From contig PBLU01000020.1 of NCBI GenBank assembly GCA_002721875.1, positions 1 through 60,439 of the forward strand: a stretch of 60,439 nucleotides of DNA. The letters run 5' to 3'. Every line of letters begins with the position of its first letter. Positions within the stretch are counted from its first letter, which is position 1. A model generated the notes under the pieces. That model made no database searches, had not been told where the DNA came from, and worked only from the letters and a program-made list of their open reading frames with translations. The stretch is from Chloroflexota bacterium. Its GTDB lineage: Bacteria > Chloroflexota > Dehalococcoidia > UBA1151 > TMED-70. This document shows, in pieces, positions 51,521 through 59,667 of the stretch. The translations under genes and the position numbers were made by a program.

Positions 51521-52852
51521 TTATTTAACTAACCTTCTAAATGGTTCATTCAATATTGGAGCTTCTAAATAATCCTCAAAACTAGAATTCATTGCCTTGT
51601 TTATCACAATCAAACTTTTTTCAATAGCTTCAGATGTAATTTTTATATCATTAGATGTATGAGACATAGTAGGATGAAATACTGTACTCATATGTATTCC
51701 TTGTTTAGCCATTTCTTGAACAAATAATGTTTTCATCAAAGGTACTTCAGATTCATTTTCGCTATTGAACTGAACTATAGGATTTGATGGAATCCCAGAA
51801 ATATTGACATCTACATCTGAATCATCCATAACTTTTGCAATATCTTTCTTTAATTCAATTCCATAATCTTCAAACCATTTCTCTGAATTATTTTCAACTA
51901 GATACTCAATAGTAGCTTTAGAGGCCGAAAGACCAATATTATCACTCCAATATGAACTAGAAACAAACATTCTATCAGCTTGTTCCATTGCTTCAACAGA
52001 TCCCACAACTGCACCCATTGGATATCCATTTGACATAGCTTTAGCAAATGCACTTATATCAGGAGTAACTCCAATTTTCTTTTGAGCACCTCCAACTGAC
52101 ATTCTCCAACCACAACTTACCTCGTCAAAAATTAGCAAGGATCCATTATCATGTGCAAGTTTCTTAACTTCTTCTAAATAACCCTCTTTTGGAAATTCAG
52201 ATCTCATTGGTTCAAGCATTATTGCAGCAACTTCATCCCCATGAATTTCAATAAGTTCTTTTAAGTTGTCTATATCCTCATATATGAATGGTATTGCTGT
52301 TCCCTTTAAGACCTTCGGGACACCTATAGGTTCTATCCCTGCGAAGGGGAATTCTCCATCTTCTGGATTAACAAGGTAGTTTGCAGACTGATACCAATCA
52401 TGCCAACCATGATAACCACTAAATAAAATTTTATCTCTTCCGGTTGTACCTCTAGCTATCCTAACGGCCAAAGTACAAGAATCTCCTCCGCCTTTTGTAT
52501 ACCTGACCATTTCAGCACTTGGGATTTCATTAATTAGCAATTCGGCAAGTTCAATTTCTAAAGCACTGTTAATAGTATGTATGCTACCTTTATCGATTTG
52601 TTCTTTAACTGCATTATCCACATAATCATGAGAATGTCCAAGAATAATAGCTGAAACAGCATTCATCCAGTCAAGGTACCTATTGTCATCGACATCAACG
52701 AAATAACCCCCTTTGGACTCTTTTGCATAAATTGGATTTATTCCATGAGCAAACTGACTGGATCTCCTGCTTATAAGTTGAGTCTTTCCCGGGATTATTT
52801 TTTCTGCCTTTTTATAGAGATTTAGAGAATTCTTTATGTTATGTTTTTTCAT
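51521..52852 (-). CDS. Class III aminotransferase, glutamate-1-semialdehyde aminomutase-like
   Basis: A 443-residue PLP enzyme. PGKTQLISRRSSQFAHGINP starts the chain, YTKGGGDSCTLAVRIAR is the phosphate loop (family SGTEA variant), FSGYHGWHDW is typical of the GSA branch, and D243 in IFDEVSCGWR with K271 in AFAKAMSNGYPMG form the catalytic pair. Many marine paralogues of HemL act on other amino sugars or amino acids, so calling it hemL is not safe. It is encoded divergently from the MDR dehydrogenase. Confidence 0.87.
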   Translation of the reverse strand: MKKHNIKNSLNLYKKAEKIIPGKTQLISRRSSQFAHGINPIYAKESKGGYFVDVDDNRYLDWMNAVSAIILGHSHDYVDNAVKEQIDKGSIHTINSALEIELAELLINEIPSAEMVRYTKGGGDSCTLAVRIARGTTGRDKILFSGYHGWHDWYQSANYLVNPEDGEFPFAGIEPIGVPKVLKGTAIPFIYEDIDNLKELIEIHGDEVAAIMLEPMRSEFPKEGYLEEVKKLAHDNGSLLIFDEVSCGWRMSVGGAQKKIGVTPDISAFAKAMSNGYPMGAVVGSVEAMEQADRMFVSSSYWSDNIGLSASKATIEYLVENNSEKWFEDYGIELKKDIAKVMDDSDVDVNISGIPSNPIVQFNSENESEVPLMKTLFVQEMAKQGIHMSTVFHPTMSHTSNDIKITSEAIEKSLIVINKAMNSSFEDYLEAPILNEPFRRLVK

Positions 52853-52899
52853 AGGGTTTATTTAAATTTATTACTTATATATTAAGGATAGGTTCAATT

Positions 52900-53901
52900 A
52901 TGAAAATCGCAATGCTAAAAAAACCATATTGCATTGAAATTGAAGATTCAAAACTAAAGGATAATCTTGATCCTAATGAAATTAGGGCCAAAACAGTTCT
53001 AAGCGCCTTGAAGCTTGGAACAGATAGAGGAAATTATGAAGGAGCTGAAGATGTTCCTGGTGCACCCACTTATCCAAGATGGGTAGGTGATTCTAATATC
53101 GCAGTAGTTGAAGAAATAGGCTCAAATGTGACAGAATTTAAAGTTGGTGACAGGGTTGTATCCCAAAACCCTCATCAATCCGAGTGGATTGCAAAAGATA
53201 ATACAAATATTTGCATAGTTCCTAAAAGTGTGAAGAATGAAGATGCTGTATGGGCAACTCTTTATACATTAAGTGGTTATTGTTATACCAAAGCAAATTT
53301 TATTCCTGGAGAAAATGTAGCTGTAGTAGGTCTAGGTATTTTAGGTATAGGTGCAATAGCTTTAGGTCCAGTATTTGGAGCAAAAAGAACAATAGCAATT
53401 GGAAATAGTGATATAAGAAATAAAATGGCTGAAAAAATTGGAGCTGATGGTTCCGTCCTCAGCAATTCAGAAAATCTAGAAAAAGAATTATTAGACCTAA
53501 CAAATGGAGAAGGAATAGATCTTGTGATTTTGACTGCTAATCCTTGGGATGCATATCTTTCAAGCTTAAAGAGTGTAAGGATTGGCGGTAGAGTTTCAAT
53601 TGTTGCTCTTTCTGGTAGGGGAGAAGAAGATAGAGCTTTTAATCCTTTCCCTATGGAACATTTCTATAACAAAGGAATAAGCATAATAGCTATTAATGGA
53701 GATTTTGGTTATCAATATCCTAATAACGATAGAATGTCATGGAAAAATAGGTGTAATGGTATCTTAAGTTATATGGAAAAAAATAAATTAAAACCAAGTA
53801 TATTTAATACACACAGAATGAGTTATGAAAAAATTCCAGAAGCCTATGATCTTATGACAAAAAGAGATAAAAAAATGTTGGGTGTTTTATTTGATTGGTA
53901 A
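52900..53901 (+). CDS. MDR superfamily zinc-type alcohol dehydrogenase-like protein
   Basis: A 333-residue medium-chain dehydrogenase. FKVGDRVVSQNPHQSEWIAKD and the nucleotide fold VAVVGLGILGIGAIALGPVFGAKRTIAIG are clear. The usual catalytic Cys-His of zinc enzymes and the four-Cys structural zinc lobe are missing, so it is probably a non-zinc member such as a quinone- or bacteriochlorophyllide-dehydrogenase-like form. AAGGAT precedes the ATG. The next gene begins two bases after its stop. Confidence 0.82.
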   Translation: MKIAMLKKPYCIEIEDSKLKDNLDPNEIRAKTVLSALKLGTDRGNYEGAEDVPGAPTYPRWVGDSNIAVVEEIGSNVTEFKVGDRVVSQNPHQSEWIAKDNTNICIVPKSVKNEDAVWATLYTLSGYCYTKANFIPGENVAVVGLGILGIGAIALGPVFGAKRTIAIGNSDIRNKMAEKIGADGSVLSNSENLEKELLDLTNGEGIDLVILTANPWDAYLSSLKSVRIGGRVSIVALSGRGEEDRAFNPFPMEHFYNKGISIIAINGDFGYQYPNNDRMSWKNRCNGILSYMEKNKLKPSIFNTHRMSYEKIPEAYDLMTKRDKKMLGVLFDW

Positions 53902-53903
53902 AA

Positions 53904-54710
53904 ATGATTAATATTACAAAAAAATTAGATGATACTATCAAGAGTTGGTTAGATACCAAACTCTGTGAATTAAATGAGGTTAATCCAGGTATATTTATAG
54001 GTGGAGTTAAGGATCAGAGCTTCAAATTCCCTATATGGTTATTTGAATATAATAATAATTTATACATTGGTGCTGAAGAAAAAATTCATAAGAGTATTCT
54101 GGATTTAGTCGATAGGTTTAATAGTCAAATGATATTTTCGCAATTTGGTATGTATGAAATTTCAAGAATTACCCATCCTTTAGGATATTATGTTTGGGGT
54201 CCTAGTTGGTTTATGTTTACTGAAAAAGAATCTTGGATCAATTTTAATGATTATAAAATTGAAATTTTGTCTAACGAAGAAATAAAGAATCAATTAGATG
54301 AAAAAATATTTTGGCATAACTCCTTTGATTGTTTGAAGGGTTTTGTTATAAAGGATCATGGCAAAATTGTTGCATCTGCAACTCTTCATGATGTTGGAGG
54401 AAATTTTGTAGAAATAGGTTTGGATACTCATCCAGATGCACAATTAAAAGGTCTAGGTACTAATGTTTACTCTGCGGCAGGGAAATGGGCTTTTGAGAAC
54501 AATAAAATCCCCTACAGCTCTGTTGGGCCCTGGAATATACCCTCTACAAGAACTCAACTAAAATGTGGGATGAAATGTATTGGAGTAGATATGGTAGGTA
54601 TTGATAAATTTAGACTTCCTCCTCAACCCTTGGGCAGCCCCTCCAATGATATTGAAATTTATGACTACTATCCAAGTTGGGCATTTAATAAAAATATCCA
54701 AAAGAAATAG
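53904..54710 (+). CDS. GNAT-like acetyltransferase
   Basis: About 268 residues. The C-terminal half resembles a GNAT fold: FVIKDHGKIVASATLHDVGGNFVEIGLDTHPDAQLKGLGTNVYSAAGKWAFEN shows the QxxGxG/A-like acetyl-CoA loop as QLKGLGT, followed by a typical YSSVGPWNIPSTRTQLKCGM strand-helix. The N-terminal 120 residues are a separate domain. I use the ATG at 53904; a TTG at 53895 overlaps the previous gene. Substrate unknown. Probably co-transcribed with the dehydrogenase. Confidence 0.68.
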   Translation: MINITKKLDDTIKSWLDTKLCELNEVNPGIFIGGVKDQSFKFPIWLFEYNNNLYIGAEEKIHKSILDLVDRFNSQMIFSQFGMYEISRITHPLGYYVWGPSWFMFTEKESWINFNDYKIEILSNEEIKNQLDEKIFWHNSFDCLKGFVIKDHGKIVASATLHDVGGNFVEIGLDTHPDAQLKGLGTNVYSAAGKWAFENNKIPYSSVGPWNIPSTRTQLKCGMKCIGVDMVGIDKFRLPPQPLGSPSNDIEIYDYYPSWAFNKNIQKK

Positions 54711-54803
54711 ATCTATTTGTCCAATAAGGATACCTAGTTTCCAATTTGGACATAATGAATTCTGGCTAATAATAATTAATCTATAAAAATTATTAATTAA
54801 AAG

Positions 54804-54832
54804 TTGCATTATTGTAAACATTCGTTTATGTT
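54804..54832 (+). promoter_or_regulatory. Promoter of the second peptide ABC operon
   Basis: TTGCAT (54804-54809) and TATGTT (54827-54832), spacer 17, predicted start at about 54839. The stretch 54711-54803 before it shows nothing else. Confidence 0.5.
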
Positions 54833-54843
54833 AGTACGAAACG

Positions 54844-54862
54844 TAAATTGAGTTGCAATTTA
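54844..54862 (+). promoter_or_regulatory. 5' leader hairpin before the second binding-protein gene
   Basis: TAAATTG (54844-54850) with CAATTTA (54856-54862), loop AGTTG, starting about five bases into the predicted mRNA. Similar position to the hairpin at 42223, though the sequence differs. Weak A/T stem. Confidence 0.45.
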
Positions 54863-54888
54863 TATTAAACAAGTTAAGGGGGAAATAT

Positions 54889-56697
54889 ATGGGTAAATCC
54901 ATTAAATTAATCCTTGCGATGATGATGCTAGCAATGTTTGCTTTTGCTATTGGTTGTGGAGGCGATGATGAAGAAACTTCTTCAGCTGATTCTTCTACTT
55001 CTGCAGCAGCAAGCTCAACTTCTTCATCTGCAGCTGCGCCAAGTAAAGGTGCAAGTGAAGTAAAAATCGCAGTTTCTAGATTACACCCTGGTATTGGTAC
55101 TCCACAATTCTGTACAGCAGGTTGTGCTGAGAACTTATATCTGGCTAGTGTACAAGAAACACTATTTAGACCTGAATATGGTGACAACATGGGAACTAAA
55201 CCTGAAGCTCCTGTTCTAGCTACTGGCTGGACTTTAGCTGATGACGTTTCTTATCTTGAGTTGACACTTAAGGAAGGTGTACCTTTTCACGGTGATTGGG
55301 GTGAGATGACAGCTGATGATGTTGTGTTCTCATTTAATAATGCTAATGCAGCTACCAATCCTGAATCTGTTCATGGTCAAGCTGGAGATTTTGCTCCATT
55401 GATGGCTGGATGGGAAAAAGTTGATGACTATACAGTTAGAATGAATTATGCAAATTATGATTCTAGAGGTATTAGGCATAGATTTAGTACATTCTGGCAA
55501 ACAGCTGGAATAGTACCTAAGAAAGCTTTTGATGATTTAGGTGCTGACGGTATGAGAGATGTTCTAGCTGGAACTGGTCCTTATGAGGTTGAATCATGGG
55601 TTGATTCAGATAAAGCTGTTACACACAAAGTTGAAAATCATCACAGAGTTGACGCGGGTGTTGACACTGTTATTTGGCAACAAGTTGCTGAAGCCTCAAC
55701 TCGAAGAGCTATGTTAGAAACAGGTGAATCCGTAATTGTTCTACCAGCTCTAAAAGACTGGAAAGAACTAGAATCTAAAGGCTTTGTAAGAAGTACTGGA
55801 ACTGGTAATGTGATTCAGAGAAGTATTGGTCTAACTGGTAACTACTGGGAATCTAACAGATATTATGATGATAAAGTTCTTGAGAGAGAATGTCATGATA
55901 AAGCATGGGTAGGTTGTCCTGGAGATGCTGAGAGTATGGAAAATGCTCGATTAGTAAGACAGGCTCTTGCTCACTCTATTGATAGAGAAGGTTTAGTAGC
56001 TTCTGTAATGGACGGTTTTGGTGGACCAATTTATGATGCTTATTCACCAAGTACAGAAAATCCTAATTTCAAACAAGGAGAATACACTGATTGTGATACT
56101 CCAGGTTGTGATATAGGTGGTTGGGTAGTACCTTATGACGTTGACTATGCTAAATCTTTATTAGATCAAGCTGGTTATTCAGATGGATTCCCAATGGAAA
56201 ATGTTTGGACAGGACCTCCTGGTGCTCCAACAGAGCTTATGACAGCTATGGCTGGTACATGGAAAGCTACTCTTGGAGTTGACGTAACCTTGAATAATGC
56301 TGTTTATTCAACTTACAGACCAGGATTAGTTGCTAGATCTACATCAGAACCTTTTGTAGGTTGTGGTGATGATTCAAACTATGCATTCCCATGGGACTGG
56401 GCTAGAGGATTCGTTATGAGTTCATGGTCAGACGGTGGTTATGGAGTAGGAATGGAAGTACCTTTTGCAGCTGATAATTATGCAAAAGTAGCTAAATCAA
56501 CTGATAAAGATGAAAGAATTGGAATGAACAATGCTTTCGCTGATGAAGCTAGAAGACAAGCTCTATGTGTAGGTATAGTATTAGAGCCTGTTACAGTAAT
56601 GTACAGTCCAGATGTAGTTGCTGAATGGGAACCGCTACCAAACGCTAATGGTAACCTAAACGGTATTAACAATATTGAAAGTTTAGTTCTAAAGTAA
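54889..56697 (+). CDS. Peptide ABC transporter substrate-binding lipoprotein (SBP family 5)
   Basis: A 602-residue lipoprotein: lipobox FAIGC (C23), Ser/Ala-rich linker (residues 30-60) and a family 5 binding domain with LYLASVQETLFRPEYG, TGWTLADDVSYLELTLKEGVPFHGDWGEMTADDVVFSF, VRQALAHSIDREGLVASVMDG and YAKSLLDQAGYSDGFP. The ATG at 54889 follows AAGGGGG, which decides the start over the ATG 36 bases earlier. Cys pairs (CTAGC, CDTPGC) may form disulfides. Codon use favours C-ending codons, a sign of high expression. Two permease genes follow after a hairpin, but no ATPase. Confidence 0.93.
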   Translation: MGKSIKLILAMMMLAMFAFAIGCGGDDEETSSADSSTSAAASSTSSSAAAPSKGASEVKIAVSRLHPGIGTPQFCTAGCAENLYLASVQETLFRPEYGDNMGTKPEAPVLATGWTLADDVSYLELTLKEGVPFHGDWGEMTADDVVFSFNNANAATNPESVHGQAGDFAPLMAGWEKVDDYTVRMNYANYDSRGIRHRFSTFWQTAGIVPKKAFDDLGADGMRDVLAGTGPYEVESWVDSDKAVTHKVENHHRVDAGVDTVIWQQVAEASTRRAMLETGESVIVLPALKDWKELESKGFVRSTGTGNVIQRSIGLTGNYWESNRYYDDKVLERECHDKAWVGCPGDAESMENARLVRQALAHSIDREGLVASVMDGFGGPIYDAYSPSTENPNFKQGEYTDCDTPGCDIGGWVVPYDVDYAKSLLDQAGYSDGFPMENVWTGPPGAPTELMTAMAGTWKATLGVDVTLNNAVYSTYRPGLVARSTSEPFVGCGDDSNYAFPWDWARGFVMSSWSDGGYGVGMEVPFAADNYAKVAKSTDKDERIGMNNAFADEARRQALCVGIVLEPVTVMYSPDVVAEWEPLPNANGNLNGINNIESLVLK

Positions 56698-56717
56698 AAA
56701 CTTTTGATTAAGTAAAT

Positions 56718-56753
56718 TTAGATCACTCCCAAAAATAATTGGGAGTGATCTAA
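56718..56753 (+). other. Intercistronic hairpin between binding protein and permease genes
   Basis: Perfect 15-bp stem TTAGATCACTCCCAA (56718-56732) with TTGGGAGTGATCTAA (56739-56753), loop AAATAA. It lies 20 bases after the binding-protein stop, the same distance as in the first peptide operon, although the sequence is unrelated. No T tract follows. Likely mRNA stabiliser or partial terminator. Confidence 0.85.
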
Positions 56754-56793
56754 TATATAAACATGAGGGAATTTCTTTTTTAAAGACAGAGTT

Positions 56794-57795
56794 ATGGGAA
56801 AATATATTTTAAGAAGATTTTTATTTAGCTTTTTTACTCTAATAGGAGCTACAGCGATCGTATTTGGTTTATCTAGAGCTGTAGGAGATCCAAGAGATCT
56901 TTTTGCTCAAGAAGGTGGTTATGGAGTAACAGAGGAAACATACGAGCACTTAACAAAAATGCTAAATTTAGATAAACCGCTATATATGCAGTATTTACTA
57001 TGGTTAGGAAAGACAGTTAGGGGAGATTTAGGTAGATCTCTTTTGGGTCAAAAGGATGTTTCAGATTTGATTGGTGAAAAGGTATTAAATACCCTTGAAT
57101 TAACTATTTTCTCTTGGATAGCTTCTACAATAATAGGTATACCTTTGGGGGTATTATCAGCTGTTAAGCGAGGATCTTTTTGGGATTATGCTGGTAGATC
57201 TATAGCTTTATTTGGTCAAGCTGCGCCTCCTTTTGTAATAGCTATTATTGGTATATTAATTTTTGCAGTTCAGTTAGGATGGTTACCCGCAGGAAGTGGT
57301 GAATCTCATCTCATTAAGGGTACTTGGAGAGGATTATCTAGTGGAGACTTTTCTTTGATTCCAGCATTTTTTACAGGAGGATGGAAGCATTATGTATTAC
57401 CAGTTGGAACACTTGGTTTAGCTGCATCAGCAAGTTATTTACGTCTGACTAGATCCTCAATGTTAGAAATTTTAGATTCTGAGTATATAAAACTTGCTAG
57501 AGCAAAAGGAGTTTCTGAAAGAGATGTTATATGGAAACACGCCTTAAAGAATGCATTAATTCCACCTTTAACTCTTGCAGCACTTATTTTTGTAGGTTTC
57601 CTAACAGGTACTATTATTGTGGAAACAGTTTTTGTATGGCCTGGACTAGGTTTGTTAGCAACAACTGCAGTTTCAGAAAATGATTTCCCTGTTATGACTG
57701 GTTCAGTTCTTTTATTTGCAGTTTTTTATACGGTTATTATATTTTTATCAGATCTTACTTATGGTTTAGTAGATCCACGAATTAGATATTCCTAG
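56794..57795 (+). CDS. Peptide ABC transporter permease, DppB/OppB type
   Basis: A 333-residue protein with about six spans. MGKYILRRFLFSFFTLIGATAIVFGLSRAVGDPRD is the typical start; MLNLDKPLYMQYLLWLGKTVRGDLGRSLLG and the EAA loop ILDSEYIKLARAKGVSERDVIWKHALKNALIP are diagnostic. YGLVDPRIRYS ends the chain. It forms a heterodimer with the next permease. No ATPase gene lies near; the OppD/F pair at 22810-25028 is a candidate. Confidence 0.93.
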   Translation: MGKYILRRFLFSFFTLIGATAIVFGLSRAVGDPRDLFAQEGGYGVTEETYEHLTKMLNLDKPLYMQYLLWLGKTVRGDLGRSLLGQKDVSDLIGEKVLNTLELTIFSWIASTIIGIPLGVLSAVKRGSFWDYAGRSIALFGQAAPPFVIAIIGILIFAVQLGWLPAGSGESHLIKGTWRGLSSGDFSLIPAFFTGGWKHYVLPVGTLGLAASASYLRLTRSSMLEILDSEYIKLARAKGVSERDVIWKHALKNALIPPLTLAALIFVGFLTGTIIVETVFVWPGLGLLATTAVSENDFPVMTGSVLLFAVFYTVIIFLSDLTYGLVDPRIRYS

Positions 57796-57803
57796 AGGAG
57801 AAA

Positions 57804-58733
57804 ATGACGTTATCGACAAAAATAGGTATAGATGAGCCATCTTGGCTAGAAAAAAATATTCCATTTTGGATTGGTTTTAAGAAATTTTTAAGTTTTTTCC
57901 AAAAGTGGCCGGTTATTCCTGTTTTCTTTATATCTATATTAGTTTTATTAGCTGTTTTTGCTGATGTAACAGGTTACGATCCAGAGTTACCTGCGCTTAG
58001 AGATAGAACCCTTCCTATGTTTTCTGAGCCAGTAGATCCATTAACTAAAGACCTTACAAGACATTGGTTGGGAGCTGATCAATTTGGAAGAGATACTCTT
58101 ACTAGAATAATGCATGGAGCAAGAATAACTCTTTATGTTTTAGTAATTTCTGCAGTTAGTGGAACAATAATTGGAACTGCATATGGACTGATAGCAGGTT
58201 ATTTTGGAGGCTTCGTTGATGACATATTAATGAGAATACTAGATTTAGTTTATTCGATTCCATTCTTACTTCTTGCTCTTGTAGCTGCTATCGTTTTCGA
58301 TCCTTCTTTAACAGTTGTTATCGTACTTCTGGCATTTTTAGCTTGGCCAGCATTTGTAAGAAATGTTAGAGCTGAGATACTAACTCTTAAAGAAAGAGAT
58401 TATATTATGTATGCGAAGGTAGCAGGTGCATCTAGGATAAGAATGATGTACAAGCATCTTCTTCCTGGTGTTATAAATACAGTTATTGTGATTGCTACAC
58501 TAAGAATCGGTCAACTTATATTGGCCGAAGCCTCTTTAAGTTTTCTTGGAGCAGGAGTTCCTCCTCCTACACCTGTATGGGGAGCTCTAGTTGCCGAAGG
58601 CAGAGATTATCTTAATAGTGCATGGTGGGTTTCTATATGGCCAAGTTTAGGTATATTTTTAGTAGTAATGTCATTAAATTTCCTTGGAGATTGGTTCAGA
58701 GATAGATTTGATCCTAGATTAAGACAGCTATAA
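57804..58733 (+). CDS. Peptide ABC transporter permease, DppC/OppC type
   Basis: A 309-residue permease: N-terminal amphipathic stretch and first helix, LGADQFGRDTLTRIMHGARITLYV, EAA loop KERDYIMYAKVAGASRIRMMYKHLLPGVINTVI, and the end NFLGDWFRDRFDPRLRQL. The extracytoplasmic loop is of normal size, unlike the long loop of 45581-46741. GGAG precedes the ATG, eight bases after the partner permease. Confidence 0.93.
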   Translation: MTLSTKIGIDEPSWLEKNIPFWIGFKKFLSFFQKWPVIPVFFISILVLLAVFADVTGYDPELPALRDRTLPMFSEPVDPLTKDLTRHWLGADQFGRDTLTRIMHGARITLYVLVISAVSGTIIGTAYGLIAGYFGGFVDDILMRILDLVYSIPFLLLALVAAIVFDPSLTVVIVLLAFLAWPAFVRNVRAEILTLKERDYIMYAKVAGASRIRMMYKHLLPGVINTVIVIATLRIGQLILAEASLSFLGAGVPPPTPVWGALVAEGRDYLNSAWWVSIWPSLGIFLVVMSLNFLGDWFRDRFDPRLRQL

Positions 58734-58777
58734 TTTATTAAAATAGTAGTTGTGAGATATTCTAGAAAAATTTTATT

Positions 58778-59458
58778 ATGAATTTATTTGATTTAGTTAT
58801 GAAGAATACTAAGATTCTTCTTAGCCCTAAAAATACGCTTTCTACCTACAATCAAACTAAGGTTAGATATCATATTGTTACTGAGCCTGTTTATGAAGAT
58901 TCTTTTGAACTTAAATCCGAGGAATCTGTAATAAGACACGGAGTAGTAACTGCTCAAAATCCTAAAGTAATAACATCAGATTTTATCTATAGAATGTCAG
59001 GGTTTGGGGATGAAGCAAAATCATTTTTAAAAGAATTAAATAGAGTTTTAGGCAAAAATGAACCTGCTCTTTTATACAACTATAAAAATGAATCAACAGA
59101 TCTTGAAATAGTTTCAGGAAATCCTGATGAAGTGTCAAATAGAATTAAGTCTAGGTTACAAAGTAGTAAAGCTAATCATGCTGTTATAAGAGGTGTAAAT
59201 TCTTTATGGGATGTTTCTTTATTAAAATTTATATTTGATTACACTAAATCATCTTCCCAAAATAATTTTAATGAACTAAATCAATCAGGTTTATTAGAAA
59301 TAAAAGATGGTGTCCCTATCTCTGAAAGAAAAAGAATTGAAGAATTAATTTCTTTGGCAAAAAAAGGTAAAGTAAGACCAGAAGACGTTCATAAAGAATT
59401 GAATGATTGGGGTCTATTTGAGGAATATCAAGATCAATTTTTTTCAATTATGAAATAA
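58778..59458 (+). CDS. Conserved-looking hypothetical protein, 226 residues
   Basis: A cytoplasmic protein, two-domain by eye. The first half has VRYHIVTEPVYEDSFELKSEES and PALLYNYKNESTDLEIVSGNPDEVSNRIKSRL; the second has HAVIRGVNSLWDVSLLKFIFDYTKSS, then a helical tail with ERKRIEELISLAKKGKVRPEDVHKEL. I recognise no catalytic motif or family. It lies 44 bases after the permease stop in the same orientation, so it may be the last gene of the second peptide operon. The IRGVxxLWDVSLLKFIFDY block looks constrained and is the best probe for relatives. Confidence 0.7.
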   Translation: MNLFDLVMKNTKILLSPKNTLSTYNQTKVRYHIVTEPVYEDSFELKSEESVIRHGVVTAQNPKVITSDFIYRMSGFGDEAKSFLKELNRVLGKNEPALLYNYKNESTDLEIVSGNPDEVSNRIKSRLQSSKANHAVIRGVNSLWDVSLLKFIFDYTKSSSQNNFNELNQSGLLEIKDGVPISERKRIEELISLAKKGKVRPEDVHKELNDWGLFEEYQDQFFSIMK

Positions 59459-59524
59459 TATTATTAATTATTTCTACAGCTCTTAATATAAGCTTAATGT
59501 GCATTTAATATATTTTTATATATT

Positions 59525-59564
59525 CTTAACAATTCTTAAAAAATATCTACTTAATTTTTCTTAA
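59525..59564 (+). promoter_or_regulatory. CTTAA direct repeats, possible Pho-type operator before pstS
   Basis: CTTAA occurs at 59525, 59535, 59550 and 59560, giving two pairs each 10 bases apart. Response regulators of the PhoB/PhoP class bind direct repeats spaced about one helical turn upstream of pst genes. The repeats do not match the E. coli or Bacillus consensus. TAGTAA at 59575-59580 could be the -10 box. The interval 59459-59524 shows nothing. Confidence 0.35.
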
Positions 59565-59604
59565 AGTAAGTGTGTAGTAAAAAAAATTAAGGAGATTATT
59601 ACAA

Positions 59605-59667
59605 ATGTTAAGCACCAAATTTTGGTGCTCTTTTTGTATTATTATATTTAGTGAAAAGGAGCAATAA
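59605..59667 (+). CDS. 20-residue upstream ORF of pstS
   Basis: MLSTKFWCSFCIIIFSEKEQ. AAGGAG lies ten bases before the ATG. Codons 3-9 run through a terminator-like hairpin, and the TAA overlaps the pstS ATG as TAATG. The layout lets translation of this ORF block the hairpin and pass ribosomes to pstS, so it may be a control ORF rather than a functional peptide. Chance is possible. Confidence 0.45.
   Translation: MLSTKFWCSFCIIIFSEKEQ
59611..59635 (+). terminator. Terminator-like hairpin in the pstS leader
   Basis: AGCACCA (59611-59617) with TGGTGCT (59623-59629), loop AATTT, then C and five T (59631-59635). It could terminate transcripts entering from the unrecognised gene at 58778, or act as an attenuator for pstS. 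Confidence 0.65.

Noticed and set aside
54831..55190. Minus-strand open frame over the start of the second binding-protein gene
   Set aside because: It mirrors the Ser/Ala linker coding region and has no family features or ribosome site.
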